This document shows, one piece after another, positions 26,601-47,722 of a stretch of 64,000 nucleotides of DNA. A program made the position numbers and the translations under genes. The DNA is from Xanthomonas sacchari. Lineage in GTDB: Bacteria > Pseudomonadota > Gammaproteobacteria > Xanthomonadales > Xanthomonadaceae. Where the stretch lies: the NCBI RefSeq assembly GCF_040529065.1, contig NZ_CP132343.1, forward strand, positions 2,666,001 to 2,730,000. The letters run 5' to 3'. Below the pieces are notes generated by a model. The model did not search any database. It saw only the letters and a program-made list of their open reading frames with translations, and was not told the DNA's origin. Numbering within the stretch: position 1 is the stretch's first letter; each line of letters opens with the position of its first letter.

Positions 26601-27974
26601 CTCGATCGTGCTGCCATCAAACAGGTCTGTGGCATAGATCGCCCCTCCCACCAGCCCGTCGGCGCCATCGACCAGGGAGAGCGCAAGGTCGAAGTGCGCG
26701 GTCTTCTGCACCGTTTCCAGCGCGGCCATGGTTAGTTTCGACTGCGGCAACGATGGCGGCGGCTCCACGCCCGGCGTGTTGTCCAAGGCCAGCAGCACCT
26801 GGAACAGCGGACTGTAGCTGAGACTGCGAACCGGCTGGATCGCTTCCACCACCTGCTCGAACGGCAGGTCCTGGTGCGCATAGGCGCCAAGGGTCGTGTC
26901 CTTGATCCGCGCCAACAACTGGGCGACGGTTGGTGCACCGGATAGGTCCACACGCAGCGCGAGGGTATTGACGAAGAACCCCACCAGCGGCTCGATCTCT
27001 GCCCGCTGGCGATTGGCAACTGGCGTGCCGATCACCAAGTCGGTCTGCCGGCTCAATCGCGACAACAGGATCGACCACCCTGCCAGCAAGGTCATGAACA
27101 AGGTGGCGCCATGGCGCTGCGACAAGGCGCGCAACTGCTCGCTCAGTCGGTGCGACAGGCGCAGCATCCGACGATCGCCACGATAGCTCTGCACCGCAGG
27201 GCGCGGCCGGTCAGTGGGCAACTCCAGCAATGACGGGGCGCCAGCCAGTTGCCTCTGCCAGAAGTCGAGCTGTCCCTGCAACACGTCGCCCTGCAGCCAG
27301 CCGCGCTGCCAGGATGCGTAGTCGGCGTACTGGATCGGCAACGGCGGCAGGGGATCTGCCAAGCCGTGGCTGAACGCGGCATAGAGTGCGCCCACTTCCT
27401 TTGCCAACACGCCGATCGACCAGCCATCGGAGATGATGTGGTGCTGGGTGACCAGCAACACGTGCTCGCGCTCGGACACTACCAGCAAGCGGCCACGGAT
27501 CAGCGGCCCTTGCGCGAGATCGAACGGCGCACGGGCCTCCTGCAGGCTCACGTGCGCAAGCGCGGCGTCCTGCGCGGCCGGCTCCAGGCCGCTCAGATCG
27601 TGCACCGTCAGTGCAAAGCCGACGTCCGCGGCGGCGATCACCTGCCGCGGCTCGCCCTCCACGCTGACGAAGGTGGTCCGCAGGTTTTCGTGCCGCGCCA
27701 CGATGCGGTCCAGGCTTTCCTGCAACGCCGTGCGATCCAGCGTACCGGTCAATCGCAGCGCGGCCGGGATGTGGTAAGCCGCACCAGCCGCGTGGTCGAG
27801 CTGATCAAGGAACCATAGCCGCTGCTGTGCCCACGACACCGGCAAGAGGCCGCCTCGTTCCACCGGCTGGATCGGCGCGCTCCCAACCGGCTGCGGCGCA
27901 AGCTTCGCCTTTGCCAGCTTGAGCAGGCGTTCCTTTTCGGCAATGGAAAGATTCTTCAGCGCAGTGCGTTCCAT
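20604..27974 (-). CDS. NRPS A: C-A-T-C-A-T-TE, terminal synthetase
   Basis: The protein has 2456 residues and adds the last two residues, then releases the peptide. Order: N-terminal helix (LSIAEKERLLKLAKAKL); C1 (about 40-490, HHIISDG); A1 (about 510-1010); T1 (GGHSLLAVRL, about 1050); C2 (1100-1535, HHIVSDG); A2 (1570-2065); T2 (GGHSLLAIKL, about 2110); TE (about 2155-2440, nucleophile in GWSTGG). Both C domains have the L-L type start (SWAQQRLWFLDQLD). Specificity codes aligned by eye to GrsA: A1 is DAWLLGCTFK, which has no exact match I know and looks aliphatic (Val/Leu-like). A2 is DLFNNALTYK, the known Ala code. The start has AAGG upstream. It follows synthetase B by 52 nt. The C2-A2 DNA is nearly identical to a tract in synthetase D, and the C-terminal parts of A1 and A2 are shared. 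Linear versus cyclic release cannot be told. Confidence 0.95.
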   Translation of the reverse strand: MERTALKNLSIAEKERLLKLAKAKLAPQPVGSAPIQPVERGGLLPVSWAQQRLWFLDQLDHAAGAAYHIPAALRLTGTLDRTALQESLDRIVARHENLRTTFVSVEGEPRQVIAAADVGFALTVHDLSGLEPAAQDAALAHVSLQEARAPFDLAQGPLIRGRLLVVSEREHVLLVTQHHIISDGWSIGVLAKEVGALYAAFSHGLADPLPPLPIQYADYASWQRGWLQGDVLQGQLDFWQRQLAGAPSLLELPTDRPRPAVQSYRGDRRMLRLSHRLSEQLRALSQRHGATLFMTLLAGWSILLSRLSRQTDLVIGTPVANRQRAEIEPLVGFFVNTLALRVDLSGAPTVAQLLARIKDTTLGAYAHQDLPFEQVVEAIQPVRSLSYSPLFQVLLALDNTPGVEPPPSLPQSKLTMAALETVQKTAHFDLALSLVDGADGLVGGAIYATDLFDGSTIERMLGHWVRVLEAMVADDCQAVTRLPLLAAAERGQVVYGFNATQRPSQPEALIHVLFEAHAARQPQAIAIDCDGLRLSYGELNRQANLIAYRLIALGVGPDCCVALCAQRGVALAAGMLGVLKAGGAYVPLDPALPAERLAYMLEDTRPAAVLSEATLLETVPVLGTASCPLLVFDHIMAVAGAGDVSNPIIDGLTSRHLAYVIYTSGSTGKPKGVMLEHRNVVHLTTDNPAVPISADDCVGHCSNPAFDAATWEVWGALLNGARLLVIPQPVLMDPQSLGNTLREGAATLLLLTVGLFNEYVNTFGLSFPGLRYLLVGGDVLEPRSAARALRGSSSPAHVLNCYGPTEGTTFATTYRVANVPDGAHIIPIGKPIANTQVYVLDAQGQPVPIGVIGELYIGGAGVARGYLNRPELTAERFLADPFASDRDARMYRTGDLGRWRPDGNIEYLGRNDFQVKVRGFRIELGEIEARLAACAGVREAVVLAREDVPGDKRLVAYVVPDAGNALAVASLRDALSQALPEYMVPSAFMMLESLPLTPNGKLDRAALPAPDQAAVASRAYEAPDGETEQGIAAIWQELLNLERVGRQDHFFELGGHSLLAVRLVTRVRATLGVELALREVFAHPVLAALAARVAAAGATTQEAIEPVERGEGTLPLSWAQQRLWFLDQLDHAAGAAYHIPAALRLSGMLDRTALQCSLDRVVARHESLRTTFASVEGEPRQVIAPADSGFQLIEHDLRHLQGAEQEAAVAELRLAEAGAPFDLAQGPLVRGRLLVLAEKEHVLLVTQHHIVSDGWSIGVLVGEVSALYAAFLTGAADPLPALPVQYADYAAWQRRWLQGTVLDEQRGFWKDQLRDAPALLELPTDHPRPAVQRYRGARVAVRVPQALSTQLQQLSQRHGTTLFMTLLASWSALLGRLSGQHQVVIGSPVANRQRAEIEPLIGFFANTLALRVDLDGDPSVAALLAQVRARLLGAYAHQDLPFEQVVEAVQPVRSLSHSPVFQAMLSLNNTPGEGALQLPGLRLAALETGTPSAQFDLSLALSETPDGLVGGLVYAADLFEPARMERLLGQWQTLLAAMVSDDTQAVSRLPLLSPEEREQVLHTFNATRMDVPQNTPIHVLFQAQASRQPQALALECGDQQLSYGALNARANQLAHRLIALGVQPDTRVAICLPRSVEMVVGILAILKAGGAYVPLDPAYPAERLAYMLADAEPVALLTQARLVDTVRALGGDERAVAIVAVDDDAALARQPAHDPVVAGLSARHLAYVIYTSGSTGRPKGVMLAHANAVNLVAWAQASFSAEQLATTLLSTSINFDLAVFELFVPLSSGRSVRLVADLVSAGQALDGTTLVNTVPSAMAAVLDGADLPASVTTVNLAGEPLKRALVERVFATSQAQVVANLYGPSETTTYSTWTTMTRETGFVGHIGKPIANTQVYVLDAQGQPVPIGVIGELYIGGAGVARGYLNRPELTAERFLADPFASDRDARMYRTGDLGRWRPDGNIEYLGRNDFQVKVRGFRIELGEIEARLAACASVREAVVLAREDVPGDKRLVAYVVPDAGNALAVASLRDALSQALPEYMVPSAFVMLESLPLTPNGKLDRTALPAPDQAAVASRAYEAPDGETEQGIAAIWQELLNLERVGRQDDFFELGGHSLLAIKLVHALRMRFDADLPIAAIFSASRLCDLAAMVETGRQTQTVMVPLQSAGEDRPLFCLHPVGGQVFFYRALARHLAPRIPVHGIQAPEANGAPHKFETITDMARAYAQAIRIAQPSGPYRLLGWSTGGVIAAAVAAQLIGEGNEIEYLGLVDARSYVDDACLDDDALLLKAALVELRGSGYSWKQGGRENAIPGSSEVAALLQMTFSDAGPLLSQWLTPDLDAAAFSHFKAQVPVTHGHLRLLAGYRPSPVPAPVQTFWAMRQDPAAPMDPPMRASEPWTSEGRSHHLETDHYGLMRDPHVQCIAEAIENALGHGSAPPDRTCLHMAASPRAAAPEGV
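21811..24814 (-). repeat. 3.0-kb NRPS repeat, copy in synthetase A
   Basis: Covers most of C2 and all of the Ala-type A2 domain. It aligns with 60997-64000 at a constant offset of 39,186 bp. The few differences include 23250 (A/G), the valine/alanine codon near 23898, and several bases near 24720-24745. Confidence 0.8.
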
Positions 27975-28026
27975 CTAGCGACCTTGTCTGCAGGTGTCCT
28001 TGCGAATGCGTAGCATCGGAACGCGC

Positions 28027-37855
<9,829 letters not shown>

Positions 37856-37866
<11 letters not shown>

Positions 37867-40800
37867 GGTCGACACCGTTGGCTAGCAGGGCGAGGAGTTC
37901 TTCCTCGGAGAGATCGCTCAATCCGTCCTCGACCGCTACGACGTCCGATGTCGAGAAGAGCTTCAGCTGTTCATTGACGACCATCGCGGCGAGCGACGAA
38001 AAGGTCGGTTGCTCGAAGAGCGCGCGTAGTGGCACCTCCACCTGCAGGCGCTCGCGGATCCGGATCACCAGTTGCATCACCAGCAGCGAGTGCCCGCCCA
38101 GTTCGAAGAAGTTGTCCTGGCGCCCGACCTGTTCCAGGCCCAGCAACTCCTGCCAGATCGTCGCGATGGTCTGCTCCACCTCCCCCACCGGCGCCTCGTA
38201 GGCACGGCTGGCCACCGCCGCCTGGCCCGGAACCGGCAAGGCCTTGCGGTCCAGCTTGCCGTTGGGGGTGAGCGGCAGCGCCTCCAGCGTCACGAACGCG
38301 TTGGGCACCATGTACTCCGGCAAGGCCTGCGCCAGCGTCTCGCGCAGCGCCGCCGCCGACAGCTCCACGCCCACCTCCGCCACCAGGTACGCCACCAGCC
38401 GCTGATCGCCCGGCACGTCCTCGCGCGCCAGCACCACTGCCTCGCGCACGCCTGCGCATGCCACCAGCCGCGCCTCGATCTCACCCAGCTCGATCCGGAA
38501 CCCGCGCACCTTCACCTGGAAGTCGTTGCGTCCCAGATACTCCAGCGTGCCGTCGGCGCGCCAGCGGCCCAGATCGCCGGTGCGGTACATCCGCGCTCCC
38601 GCCTCCTGCGCGAACGGATCGTCCAGGAACCGCTGCGCGGTCAACTCCGGCCGGTGCAGGTAGCCGCGCGCCACGCCCACCCCGCCGATGTGGATCTCCC
38701 CCGCCACTCCGATCGGGACCGGCTGCCCCTGCGCATCGAGCAGGTAGATCCGCGCATTGGCGATCGGCTTGCCGATCGCCGGCCCGCCCGTGGAGGCCGC
38801 CACGTCCTCGATCGTCGCGTCCACCGTGCACTCGGTGGGGCCGTACATGTTGTGGAAGCCCACCTGCGTGGACGCGCGCAGCCGCTCCCACAGGTGCGGC
38901 CCGATCGCTTCGCCGCCCAACAGTACGCTGCGCGGCCGACGCGCCCCAGGCGCTAGCAGCCCGGCGGCCAGCCATGCCTCCAGTTGCGAGGGCGTGCTGT
39001 CCACCGCATCGATGCGCTGCTGCTCCAGGAATCCTACCAGCGCCGCGGCATTGGCCCGCAGCGCCTGCGGGATCAGCACCAGGCAGTGGCCCGACAGCAA
39101 CTGCAGCAGCCCCTTGAGCGACATGTCGAAGGAGAATGCCGCGTTCAATGCCACCCGCGCATTGGCCGGACATTGGCGGTGCGTGGTCCGGGTCATCACC
39201 TGCCAGAAGTTCACCGCCGAGCAGTGCTCGACCATGACGCCCTTGGGTTGGCCGGTGGAACCGGAGGTATAGATCACGTAGGCCAGGTGCCGGGCGTGCA
39301 AGCCGGGCACCACCGGGTCGTGCGCGGCAGTGGCGGCGTCGTGCGCCAGGTCTTCAAGCACCAGCACGGGCGCGGCGGCGCTGGCCAGCATTGGCAGTTG
39401 CGCATGCAGCGCGGCCTGGGTGACCACCGCCATCGGCGCGCTGTCGGCCAGCATGTAGGCCAGGCGCTCGGCCGGATAGGCCGGGTCCAGTGGCACGTAG
39501 GCGCCGCCGGCCTTGAGGATGCCCAGCACGCCGACCACCAGGTCCACGCTGCGCTCGGTGCACAGCGCAACGCGCTCGTCCGGGCGCACGCCCAGGCCGA
39601 TCAGGCGGTGCGCGAGCCGGTTGGCCCGCCGGTTCAACTCCCCGTAGCTCAGCACCTGGCCGTCGCACTCCACGGCCGGGGCGTCTGGCTGCCGCGCCGC
39701 CTGCGCCGCGAACAGGCCGTGGATCAACGCCTGCTGCGGATACGCCGCCTGTGTGGCATTGAACCCGTGCAGCACCTGCGAACGCTCGGCCGGCGACAAC
39801 AGCGGCAGGCGGCTCACCGGCTGCGTATCGTCGGCCACCATGGCCGCGAGCAGGGTCATCCAATGAGCGACGATCCGCTGTGCGGTCTGGTGCACAAACA
39901 GGTCAGTGGCGTAGACCAGGCTGCCGGTCAAGCCCGTGGGCATGTCGGTCAGCGACAGGGACAGATCGACGCGCGCCGTCCGCTGCTCGATGTCGAGGTT
40001 CTCAAGAGTCAGGCCCGGCAGATCCAATTCGCCAGCGCCGGGCGCGTTATTGAGGTTCAACCAGGCCTGGAACACCGGGCTATAGCTCAGGTTGCGCTCG
40101 GGCTGCAGGGCTTCGACCACCTGCTCGAACGGAAGATCCTGGTGCGCGTAGGCCTCCAGCGTCGTCGACCTGACCTGGGCCAGCAGCGCGGCCACGCTGG
40201 GATCGGCCCGTAGGTCCACGCGTAGCGCAAGCGTGTTGACGAAGAACCCGATCAAGGACTCCGTTTCCGCGCGCGGGCGGTTGGCCACCGGGCTGCCGAT
40301 GACGATGTCGTGTTGCCCGCTCAGGCGCGACAGCAATGACGCCCAGGCCGCATGCAGGGTCATGTACAGGGTGACGTTATGCCGTTGCGAGAATGCCCGC
40401 AGCGCCGCGCTGAGGTCGGCGCTCAATTGGACAGGAACGCGGTTGCCGCGATAGCGTTGCACCGCCGGACGCGGCAGATCGGTCGGCAGTTCCAGCAGCG
40501 CTGGGGCTGCAGCCAGATGCGTGCACCAGAACTCCAGCTGTGTCTGCAGCACTTCGCCCTGCAACCACCGACGCTGCCAGACGGCATAGTCGGCGTACTG
40601 GATCGGCAGTGGCGGCAGCGGATCCGGCTCGCCCTGGCAGAAGGCGGCATACAGCGCCGCGACCTCGCGCACCAGGATGCCGATCGACCAGCCGTCGGAA
40701 ATGATGTGATGCTGGCTGACCAGCAACACATGCTCGCGTTCGCCCAGTGCCAGCAGGTGACCACGGATCAGCGGGCCGCGCGCCAGATCGAAGGGCGCGC

Positions 40801-43800
40801 GCGCCGTGGTGGCGCCCAAGGCATCGATCGCCGCCTGCTGGGCAGGGCTGTCCATATCGCACAGGTCATGTTCGGCCAGGGCGAAGCCGCTGCTTTCAGC
40901 GGCGGCGATGCGCTGCCACGGCTCGCCCCCGACGGTGACGAAGGTCGTACGCAGGCTTTCGTGCCGCGCCACGATGCGATCCAGACTGGCCTGCAGTGCG
41001 GTCCGGTCCAGCAGACCGGTCAGACGCAGCGCCGTCACGATGTGGTAAGAAGCGCTCGCCGTATGGTCGAGCTGGTCAAGGAACCATAGCCGCTGCTGCG
41101 CCCACGACAAGGGCAGCGCCTCGCCCCGCGGCACCGACAGAATCGCACCTTGCGCCGACGCGGCCGCGTTGGGCACGGTACGGGCCAGCGTCGCCGGTGT
41201 TGGTTGCGCGAACACGTCGCGCAGCGCCAGCTCCACGCCCAGCGCGGCGCGCAGCCGTGTGACCAGCCTAACCGCCAGCAGAGAGTGCCCGCCCAACTCG
41301 AAGAAATGATCGTGGCGCCCCACCCGCTCGATTCCCAGCAGGTCCTGCCAGATCGCTGCGATCGCCTGCTCCAGCTCGCCCACCGGCGCCTCGTAAGCCA
41401 GGCTGGCGACCGCCGCCTGGTCCGGCGCCGGGAGTGCCTGACGATCGAGCTTGCCGTTGGGCGTGAGCGGCAGCGCCTCCAGCGTCACGAACGCGCTGGG
41501 TACCATGTACTCTGGCAGCAATCGCGACAACGACGCACGCAGCGCGGCAGCCGTTACCTCTGCACCGACTTGCGGCACTACGTAGGCCAGCAACCGCTTG
41601 TCGCCGCCTGCATCCTCGCGTGCGATCACCACGGCTTTGGCAACGCCGTCGCATGCGACCAGCCTGGCCTCGATTTCACCCAACTCGATGCGCAGGCCGC
41701 GGATCTTCACCTGCAGGTCGTTGCGTCCCAGGTAATCCAGCGTGCCGTCCGGCAGCCAGCGACCGAGATCCCCGGTCCGGTACATCCGTGCCTCGGGATC
41801 AGTTGCAAAGGGATCGGCGAGGAAGCGCTGCGCGGTCAGCTCCGGCTGGTTCAGATAGCCACGTGCCACGCCTGGTCCGCCGACATGGATTTCACCTGCG
41901 ACCCCAACCGGCAGCGGGTCTCCGTGCGGCCCCAGGACGTACACTCGGGTATTGGCGATCGGCCGGCCGATGGGAATGGTCCGGGCAGCGTCCGGCAACG
42001 TCGCGATCTCGAAGGTCGTCGCGAAGGTCGTCGCCTCGGTGGGACCATAGCCATTGAGGAGGTGACGCGGCGGCAGTGCGCCGTTGAGCACGCGCGCCAC
42101 GCTGCGCGGGTCCAGAACGTCTCCGCCGACCAGCAGATACTTCAAGCCGGCGAAGGCCAGGCCCAGCACGTTGACGTACTCGTTGAACAGGCCGGCGGTC
42201 ATCCACAGCGCGGAAGCCTTGCCTTCGACCAGCACACGGTTGAGGGCCTGTGGGTCGAGCACGTCCTCCTGCGCCACGACCAGCAGGCGTGCGCCGTTGA
42301 GCAAGCCGCCCCAGATCTCCCAGGTGGATGCATCGAATGCCGGATTCGCGCAGTGCGCGACGCAGTCGTCCGGGCTGAGCGGCGCATAGGAGGCATTGAC
42401 TGCGAGCCGCACGACGCTACGGTGCTCGACCATCACCCCCTTGGGCTGCCCGGTCGAACCGGAGGTGTAGAGAACATAGGCCAGGTGACGCGACGTCAGG
42501 CACGGCACGATCGGATCGGGGACAGCCGCAGGCAGTGGAGCGGCCTCGATTTCATCAAGCACCAGGACGCTGGCATGCGCGGCCGTGGAAGGAAGCCGTT
42601 CGCGCAATGCCGACTGCACCAGGATCGCCGCGGGCGCGATGTCGGCCAGCAGATAGGACAGGCGTTCGGCCGGATACGACGGGTCCAGCGGCACGTAGGC
42701 ACAACCTGCCTTGAGAATGCCAAGCAGGGCGACCACCATGCCAACGCTGCGCTCCATGCATAGCGCGATGCGATCGTCGGGTCTGACCCCGAGAGCGATC
42801 AGCCGTTGCGCCACGCGGTTGGCGCGTCGATTCAACGCGTCGTAGCTGACCAACTCCCCGGCACCATCCAGGGCCACTGCCTGCGGCTGCCGCATCGCCT
42901 GCGCCTCGAACAGGACGTGGATCGGCTGGTCGTGCGGATAGTCCGCCTGTGTCGCGTTGAAGTCGTATACGACCAGTTCGCGCTCTTCCGGCGAGAGCAC
43001 GCCCAGTTGCGTAAGCGAGCGTTGCGGGTCTTCGGCCAGGGCCTGCACCAGCGCCGCGATGGCCCGCTCCACGTAGCCAAGCACGCGTGCGCTGTCGATG
43101 CCCGGCACCGACCAGATCGCCAGGCCGAATCCCTGCCCGAGGTCATCCACCGAGACCGTCAGCGGATAATTCGTGCGCGCAAACCCGTCCACCACCCACA
43201 CACCTTCCCAGGCGGATACCTTCGCCGCAACCTCGTCGGGTTCGCTGACCTCGTGGCTGTGGCGGTAATTGAGCAAGCTTGTGAACAGCGGTGCTGGGGA
43301 CTGTACGCCGCTGCAGCGCTGGGCAAGCGCCAGCGGCGTCTGCTCGTGGGGCAGCAATGCCCCGAGCCGGCGATAGGTGTCCTGGACCGCCTCGGCCACG
43401 CCCAGACCTGCCAGCGGCAACCGGATCGGCAGGGTATTGATGAACATCCCCACGACCTGCTCGGCGCCTTCGGTCTCCTGCAGGCGCCCCGACAACACGG
43501 TGCCGAAGACCACGTCGTCGCGCCCGCAGCATTGCGCCAACACCCGTGCCCAGGCCAGGTGGAACAGGACGGCCGGAGTCACGCCCTGCTGCCGGGCTGT
43601 CTCGCGGATCCGCTGCGCCAGCGTCTCGTCCAACCGTTGCCGTGCCTCGTCCAGTTCGCCTGCGTTCTCCGCCTGGACGTCCAGCACCCCGAATGGCGCA
43701 GTGGGTTCGTCCACATCGCCCAGCTCCGCGCGGAAATACGCCTCGTGCTCCGCCTCGGACATCGCAAGCGCCCTTGCGATGAAATCGCGATATGGCATCG

Positions 43801-46800
43801 GCGCCGGTAGCGTCGCCTGCTGGCCCTGCAGCACGGCCTGGATTTCCGACAGGATCAGATCCTGGGCAATATGGTCACAGACGATGTGGTGGTTCAACAG
43901 GGCCAGCAGCCAATCGCCGGTCGCCGGATCGCGTGCCACGTAGGCGGCCAGGATCGGCGCCTGGCGCAGATCCAACCGCATCCGCCGTGGGTCGGTCTGG
44001 GCCAGCAACTGCGCCTGCGCCGGCGCGTCCGCCGACAGGGTCAGCTCGTGGACCGGCAGCACCGCGCGGCGCTGCACCACCTGCATCGGCTTGGCGAGTT
44101 CCTCCCAGTGCACCGCGCTGCGCAGAATGTCATGGCGATCGATCACCTGCTGCAAGGCGTCCAGGAATGCGTCCAGCCGCGCGCGGCCGTCGAAGGCCAC
44201 CATGGTGCACAGCAGGTAGGTGTCGCCGCCGTTGTCGTGCTCCAGCAGGTGATGGAACAGGATGCCTTCCTGCAGGGGCGCCAGCGGATAGATATCCTGG
44301 ACGTTGGCAACGCCGCCAGGCACGCTTTCCACCAGGCGGTCGATCTCGGCCTGGGTCAGGCTCGCCAGCGGCAGCAGGTCGGGCGTGATCGCCACAGTCG
44401 CAGTGGTAATCCTGTTCGGCGGTACCGTGGCACGCGGCAGCGCGGACGCCGCCAGCACTATTTGCTCCGCCAGCGCGCCTAGCGTCGGCGCCATGAACAC
44501 GCTGCGCACGTCAGCGCTCAGCCCGCGTTGACGCAGTTGCTCGATCAGGCCGATCACCAGCAGCGAGTGCCCGCCCAGTTCGAAGAAGTTGTCCTGGCGC
44601 CCGACCTGTTCCAGGCCCAGCAACTCCTGCCAGATCGTCGCGATGGTCTGCTCCACCTCCCCCACCGGCGCCTCGTAGGCACGGCTGGCCACCGCCGCCT
44701 GGCCCGGAACCGGCAAGGCCTTGCGGTCCAGCTTGCCGTTGGGGGTGAGCGGCAGCGCCTCCAGCGTCACGAACGCGTTGGGCACCATGTACTCCGGCAA
44801 GGCCTGCGCCAGCGTCTCGCGCAGCGCCGCCGCCGACAGCTCCACGCCCACCTCCGCCACCAGGTACGCCACCAGCCGCTGATCGCCCGGCACGTCCTCG
44901 CGCGCCAGCACCACTGCCTCGCGCACGCCTGCGCATGCCACCAGCCGCGCCTCGATCTCACCCAGCTCGATCCGGAACCCGCGCACCTTCACCTGGAAGT
45001 CGTTGCGTCCCAGATACTCCAGCGTGCCGTCGGCGCGCCAGCGGCCCAGATCGCCGGTGCGGTACATCCGCGCTCCCGCCTCCTGCGCGAACGGATCGTC
45101 CAGGAACCGCTGCGCGGTCAACTCCGGCCGGTGCAGGTAGCCGCGCGCCACGCCCACCCCGCCGATGTGGATCTCCCCCGCCACTCCGATCGGGACCGGC
45201 TGCCCCTGCGCATCGAGCAGGTAGATCCGCGCATTGGCGATCGGCTTGCCGATCGCCGGCCCGCCCGTGGAGGCCGCCACGTCCTCGATCGTCGCGTCCA
45301 CCGTGCACTCGGTGGGGCCGTACATGTTGTGGAAGCCCACCTGCGTGGACGCGCGCAGCCGCTCCCACAGGTGCGGCCCGATCGCTTCGCCGCCCAACAG
45401 TACGCTGCGCGGCCGACGCGCCCCAGGCGCTAGCAGCCCGGCGGCCAGCCATGCCTCCAGTTGCGAGGGCGTGCTGTCCACCGCATCGATGCGCTGCTGC
45501 TCCAGGAATCCTACCAGCGCCGCGGCATTGGCCCGCAGCGCCTGCGGGATCAGCACCAGGCAGTGGCCCGACAGCAACTGCAGCAGCCCCTTGAGCGACA
45601 TGTCGAAGGAGAATGCCGCGTTCAATGCCACCCGCGCATTGGCCGGACATTGGCGGTGCGTGGTCCGGGTCATCACCTGCCAGAAGTTCACCGCCGAGCA
45701 GTGCTCGACCATGACGCCCTTGGGTTGGCCGGTGGAACCGGAGGTATAGATCACGTAGGCCAGGTGCCGGGCGTGCAAGCCGGGCACCACCGGGTCGTGC
45801 GCGGCAGTGGCGGCGTCGTGCGCCAGGTCTTCAAGCACCAGCACGGGCGCGGCGGCGCTGGCCAGCATTGGCAGTTGCGCATGCAGCGCGGCCTGGGTGA
45901 CCACCGCCATCGGCGCGCTGTCGGCCAGCATGTAGGCCAGGCGCTCGGCCGGATAGGCCGGGTCCAGTGGCACGTAGGCGCCGCCGGCCTTGAGGATGCC
46001 CAGCACGCCGACCACCAGGTCCACGCTGCGCTCGGTGCACAGCGCAACGCGCTCGTCCGGGCGCACGCCCAGGCCGATCAGGCGGTGCGCGAGCCGGTTG
46101 GCCCGCCGGTTCAACTCCCCGTAGCTCAGCACCTGGCCGTCGCACTCCACGGCCGGGGCGTCTGGCTGCCGCGCCGCCTGCGCCGCGAACAGGCCGTGGA
46201 TCAACGCCTGCTGCGGATACGCCGCCTGTGTGGCATTGAACCCGTGCAGCACCTGCGAACGCTCGGCCGGCGACAACAGCGGCAGGCGGCTCACCGGCTG
46301 CGTATCGTCGGCCACCATGGCGTTCAGTATGGCTACCAGATAGGCATTGAACCTGCAGATCGTCTCGTGATCGAACAGGCTGGTGGAATAGATGAGTTTG
46401 CCTGTCAGGCCCTTGCCCGAATCGATGAACGACAGATCCAGATCGAAGTGCGCGCTGCCATGCGCCATCTCGACCTTCTTAGCGGTCAGCCCCGGTAGCT
46501 GCAAGGCCTCCTCGCCGACCGCATTGTTCATGCTCAGCAACACCTGGAACACCGGGCTATAGCTCAGGTTGCGCTCGGGCTGCAGGGCTTCGACCACCTG
46601 CTCGAACGGCAGATCCTGGTGCGCGTAGGCCTCCAGCGTCGTCGACCTGACCTGGGCCAGCAGCGCGGCCACGCTGGGATCGGCCTGCAGGTCCACGCGT
46701 AGCGCCAGCGTGTTGACGAAGAAGCCGACCAGCGGCTCGATCTCCGCACGCGCGCGATTGGCCACCGGGCTGCCGATGACGATGTCGTGCTGCCCGCTCA

Positions 46801-47722
46801 ACCGCGCCAGCAGGATCGACCATGCGGCCAGCAAGGTCATGAACAAGGTGGTGCCGTGACGCTGCGACAGCGCACGCAGCCCGGTGCTCAGTTCTGCAGT
46901 CAGGCTGAGGTCGATGCCGTCACCGACGTAGGTCTGCGACGCCGGCCGTGGCCGATCCGTCGGCAGTTCCAGCAGCGCCGGCGCGCCGCGCAGGTGCCCG
47001 GTCCAGAAATCGAGCTGCCGTTGCAGCACCTCGCCCTTGAGCCACTGGCGCTGCCAGGCCGCATAGTCGGCGTACTGGATCGGCAGCGGCGGAAGCGGAT
47101 CGGGCTCGCCCCGGCAGAACGCGCTGTACAGGGCGCCGACCTCGCGGATCAGCACGGCCGTCGACCAGCCGTCGGAGATGATGTGGTGCTGGGTCACCAG
47201 CAGAACATGCTCGTTCTCGGACAGCGACAGCAGGTGGCCGCGATAAAGCGGCCCGTTCCTCAGATCGAAGGGCGCATGCGCCTCAGTGGCGAGCAATGCG
47301 TCCAGCGCTGCCCGCTGCGCCACGGGATCGAGCGCGCGCCAGTCCTGCTCGACCAGGGCAAATCCGGCGTCCGCGGCGACGATCGTCTGGCGCGGCTCAC
47401 CGTCGGCACTGACGAACACCGTGCGCAGGCTCTCGTGCCGCGCCACGATGCGGTCCAGGGTCGACCGCAGCGCCGCCTGGTCGAGGTGTCCGATCAAGCG
47501 CAGGGCGGCCTGCAGATGATAGGCCGCGCCGGCAGCATGATCGAGCTGGTCCAGGAACCACAGTCGCTGCTGTGCCCACGACAATGGCAAGGGCTGGCTG
47601 CGATCGGCGCGCGGAATGCCCTGCTTCCTGCTTTCTTCGGCATGCAGTGCAATGCGTTGCTTCATCCGGTTCTGGATGATGGTCTGTTTCAGCGCTTCCA
47701 GCGCGGCGGCGTTGTCAGTCAT
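37856..47722 (-). CDS. NRPS C: C-A-T-E/C-A-T-C-A-T
   Basis: Three modules, 3288 residues. The ATG overlaps the synthetase D stop (ATGACTGA). Order: N-terminal helix (ALEALKQTIIQNRMKQRIAL), C1 (40-465), A1 (505-1000), T1 (about 1050), dual E/C domain (1140-1575, GILFHHLL followed by GGDTY; HHIVCDH), A2 (1600-2100), T2 (about 2140), C3 (2200-2620), A3 (2665-3160), T3 (about 3200), acidic tail (SDLSEEELLALLA). Codes by eye: A1 and A3 are the same, DMKDLGMVDK, eight of ten positions matching a Glu code (DAKDLGVVDK), so Glu or Gln. A2 is DAWWLGGTFK, nine of ten matching a Val code. The first residue should be epimerised to D. A 1769-bp tract covering T, the A domain and the end of C is repeated in the first and third modules with no length difference, showing recent duplication inside the gene. 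Confidence 0.95.
38076..39844 (-). repeat. 1769-bp NRPS module repeat, copy 1 (module C3)
   Basis: Covers the carrier start, the whole Glu-type adenylation domain and the end of the condensation domain. It aligns with 44553-46321 at a constant offset of 6477 bp with no indel and no difference that I noticed, and with 47932-49648 with a few substitutions. Confidence 0.8.
44553..46321 (-). repeat. 1769-bp NRPS module repeat, copy 2 (module C1)
   Basis: Same tract as 38076-39844. Both edges are sharp. On the left the carrier-domain sequence diverges because this carrier precedes a dual E/C domain; on the right the condensation domains differ. This is a recent copying or gene-conversion event. 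Confidence 0.8.
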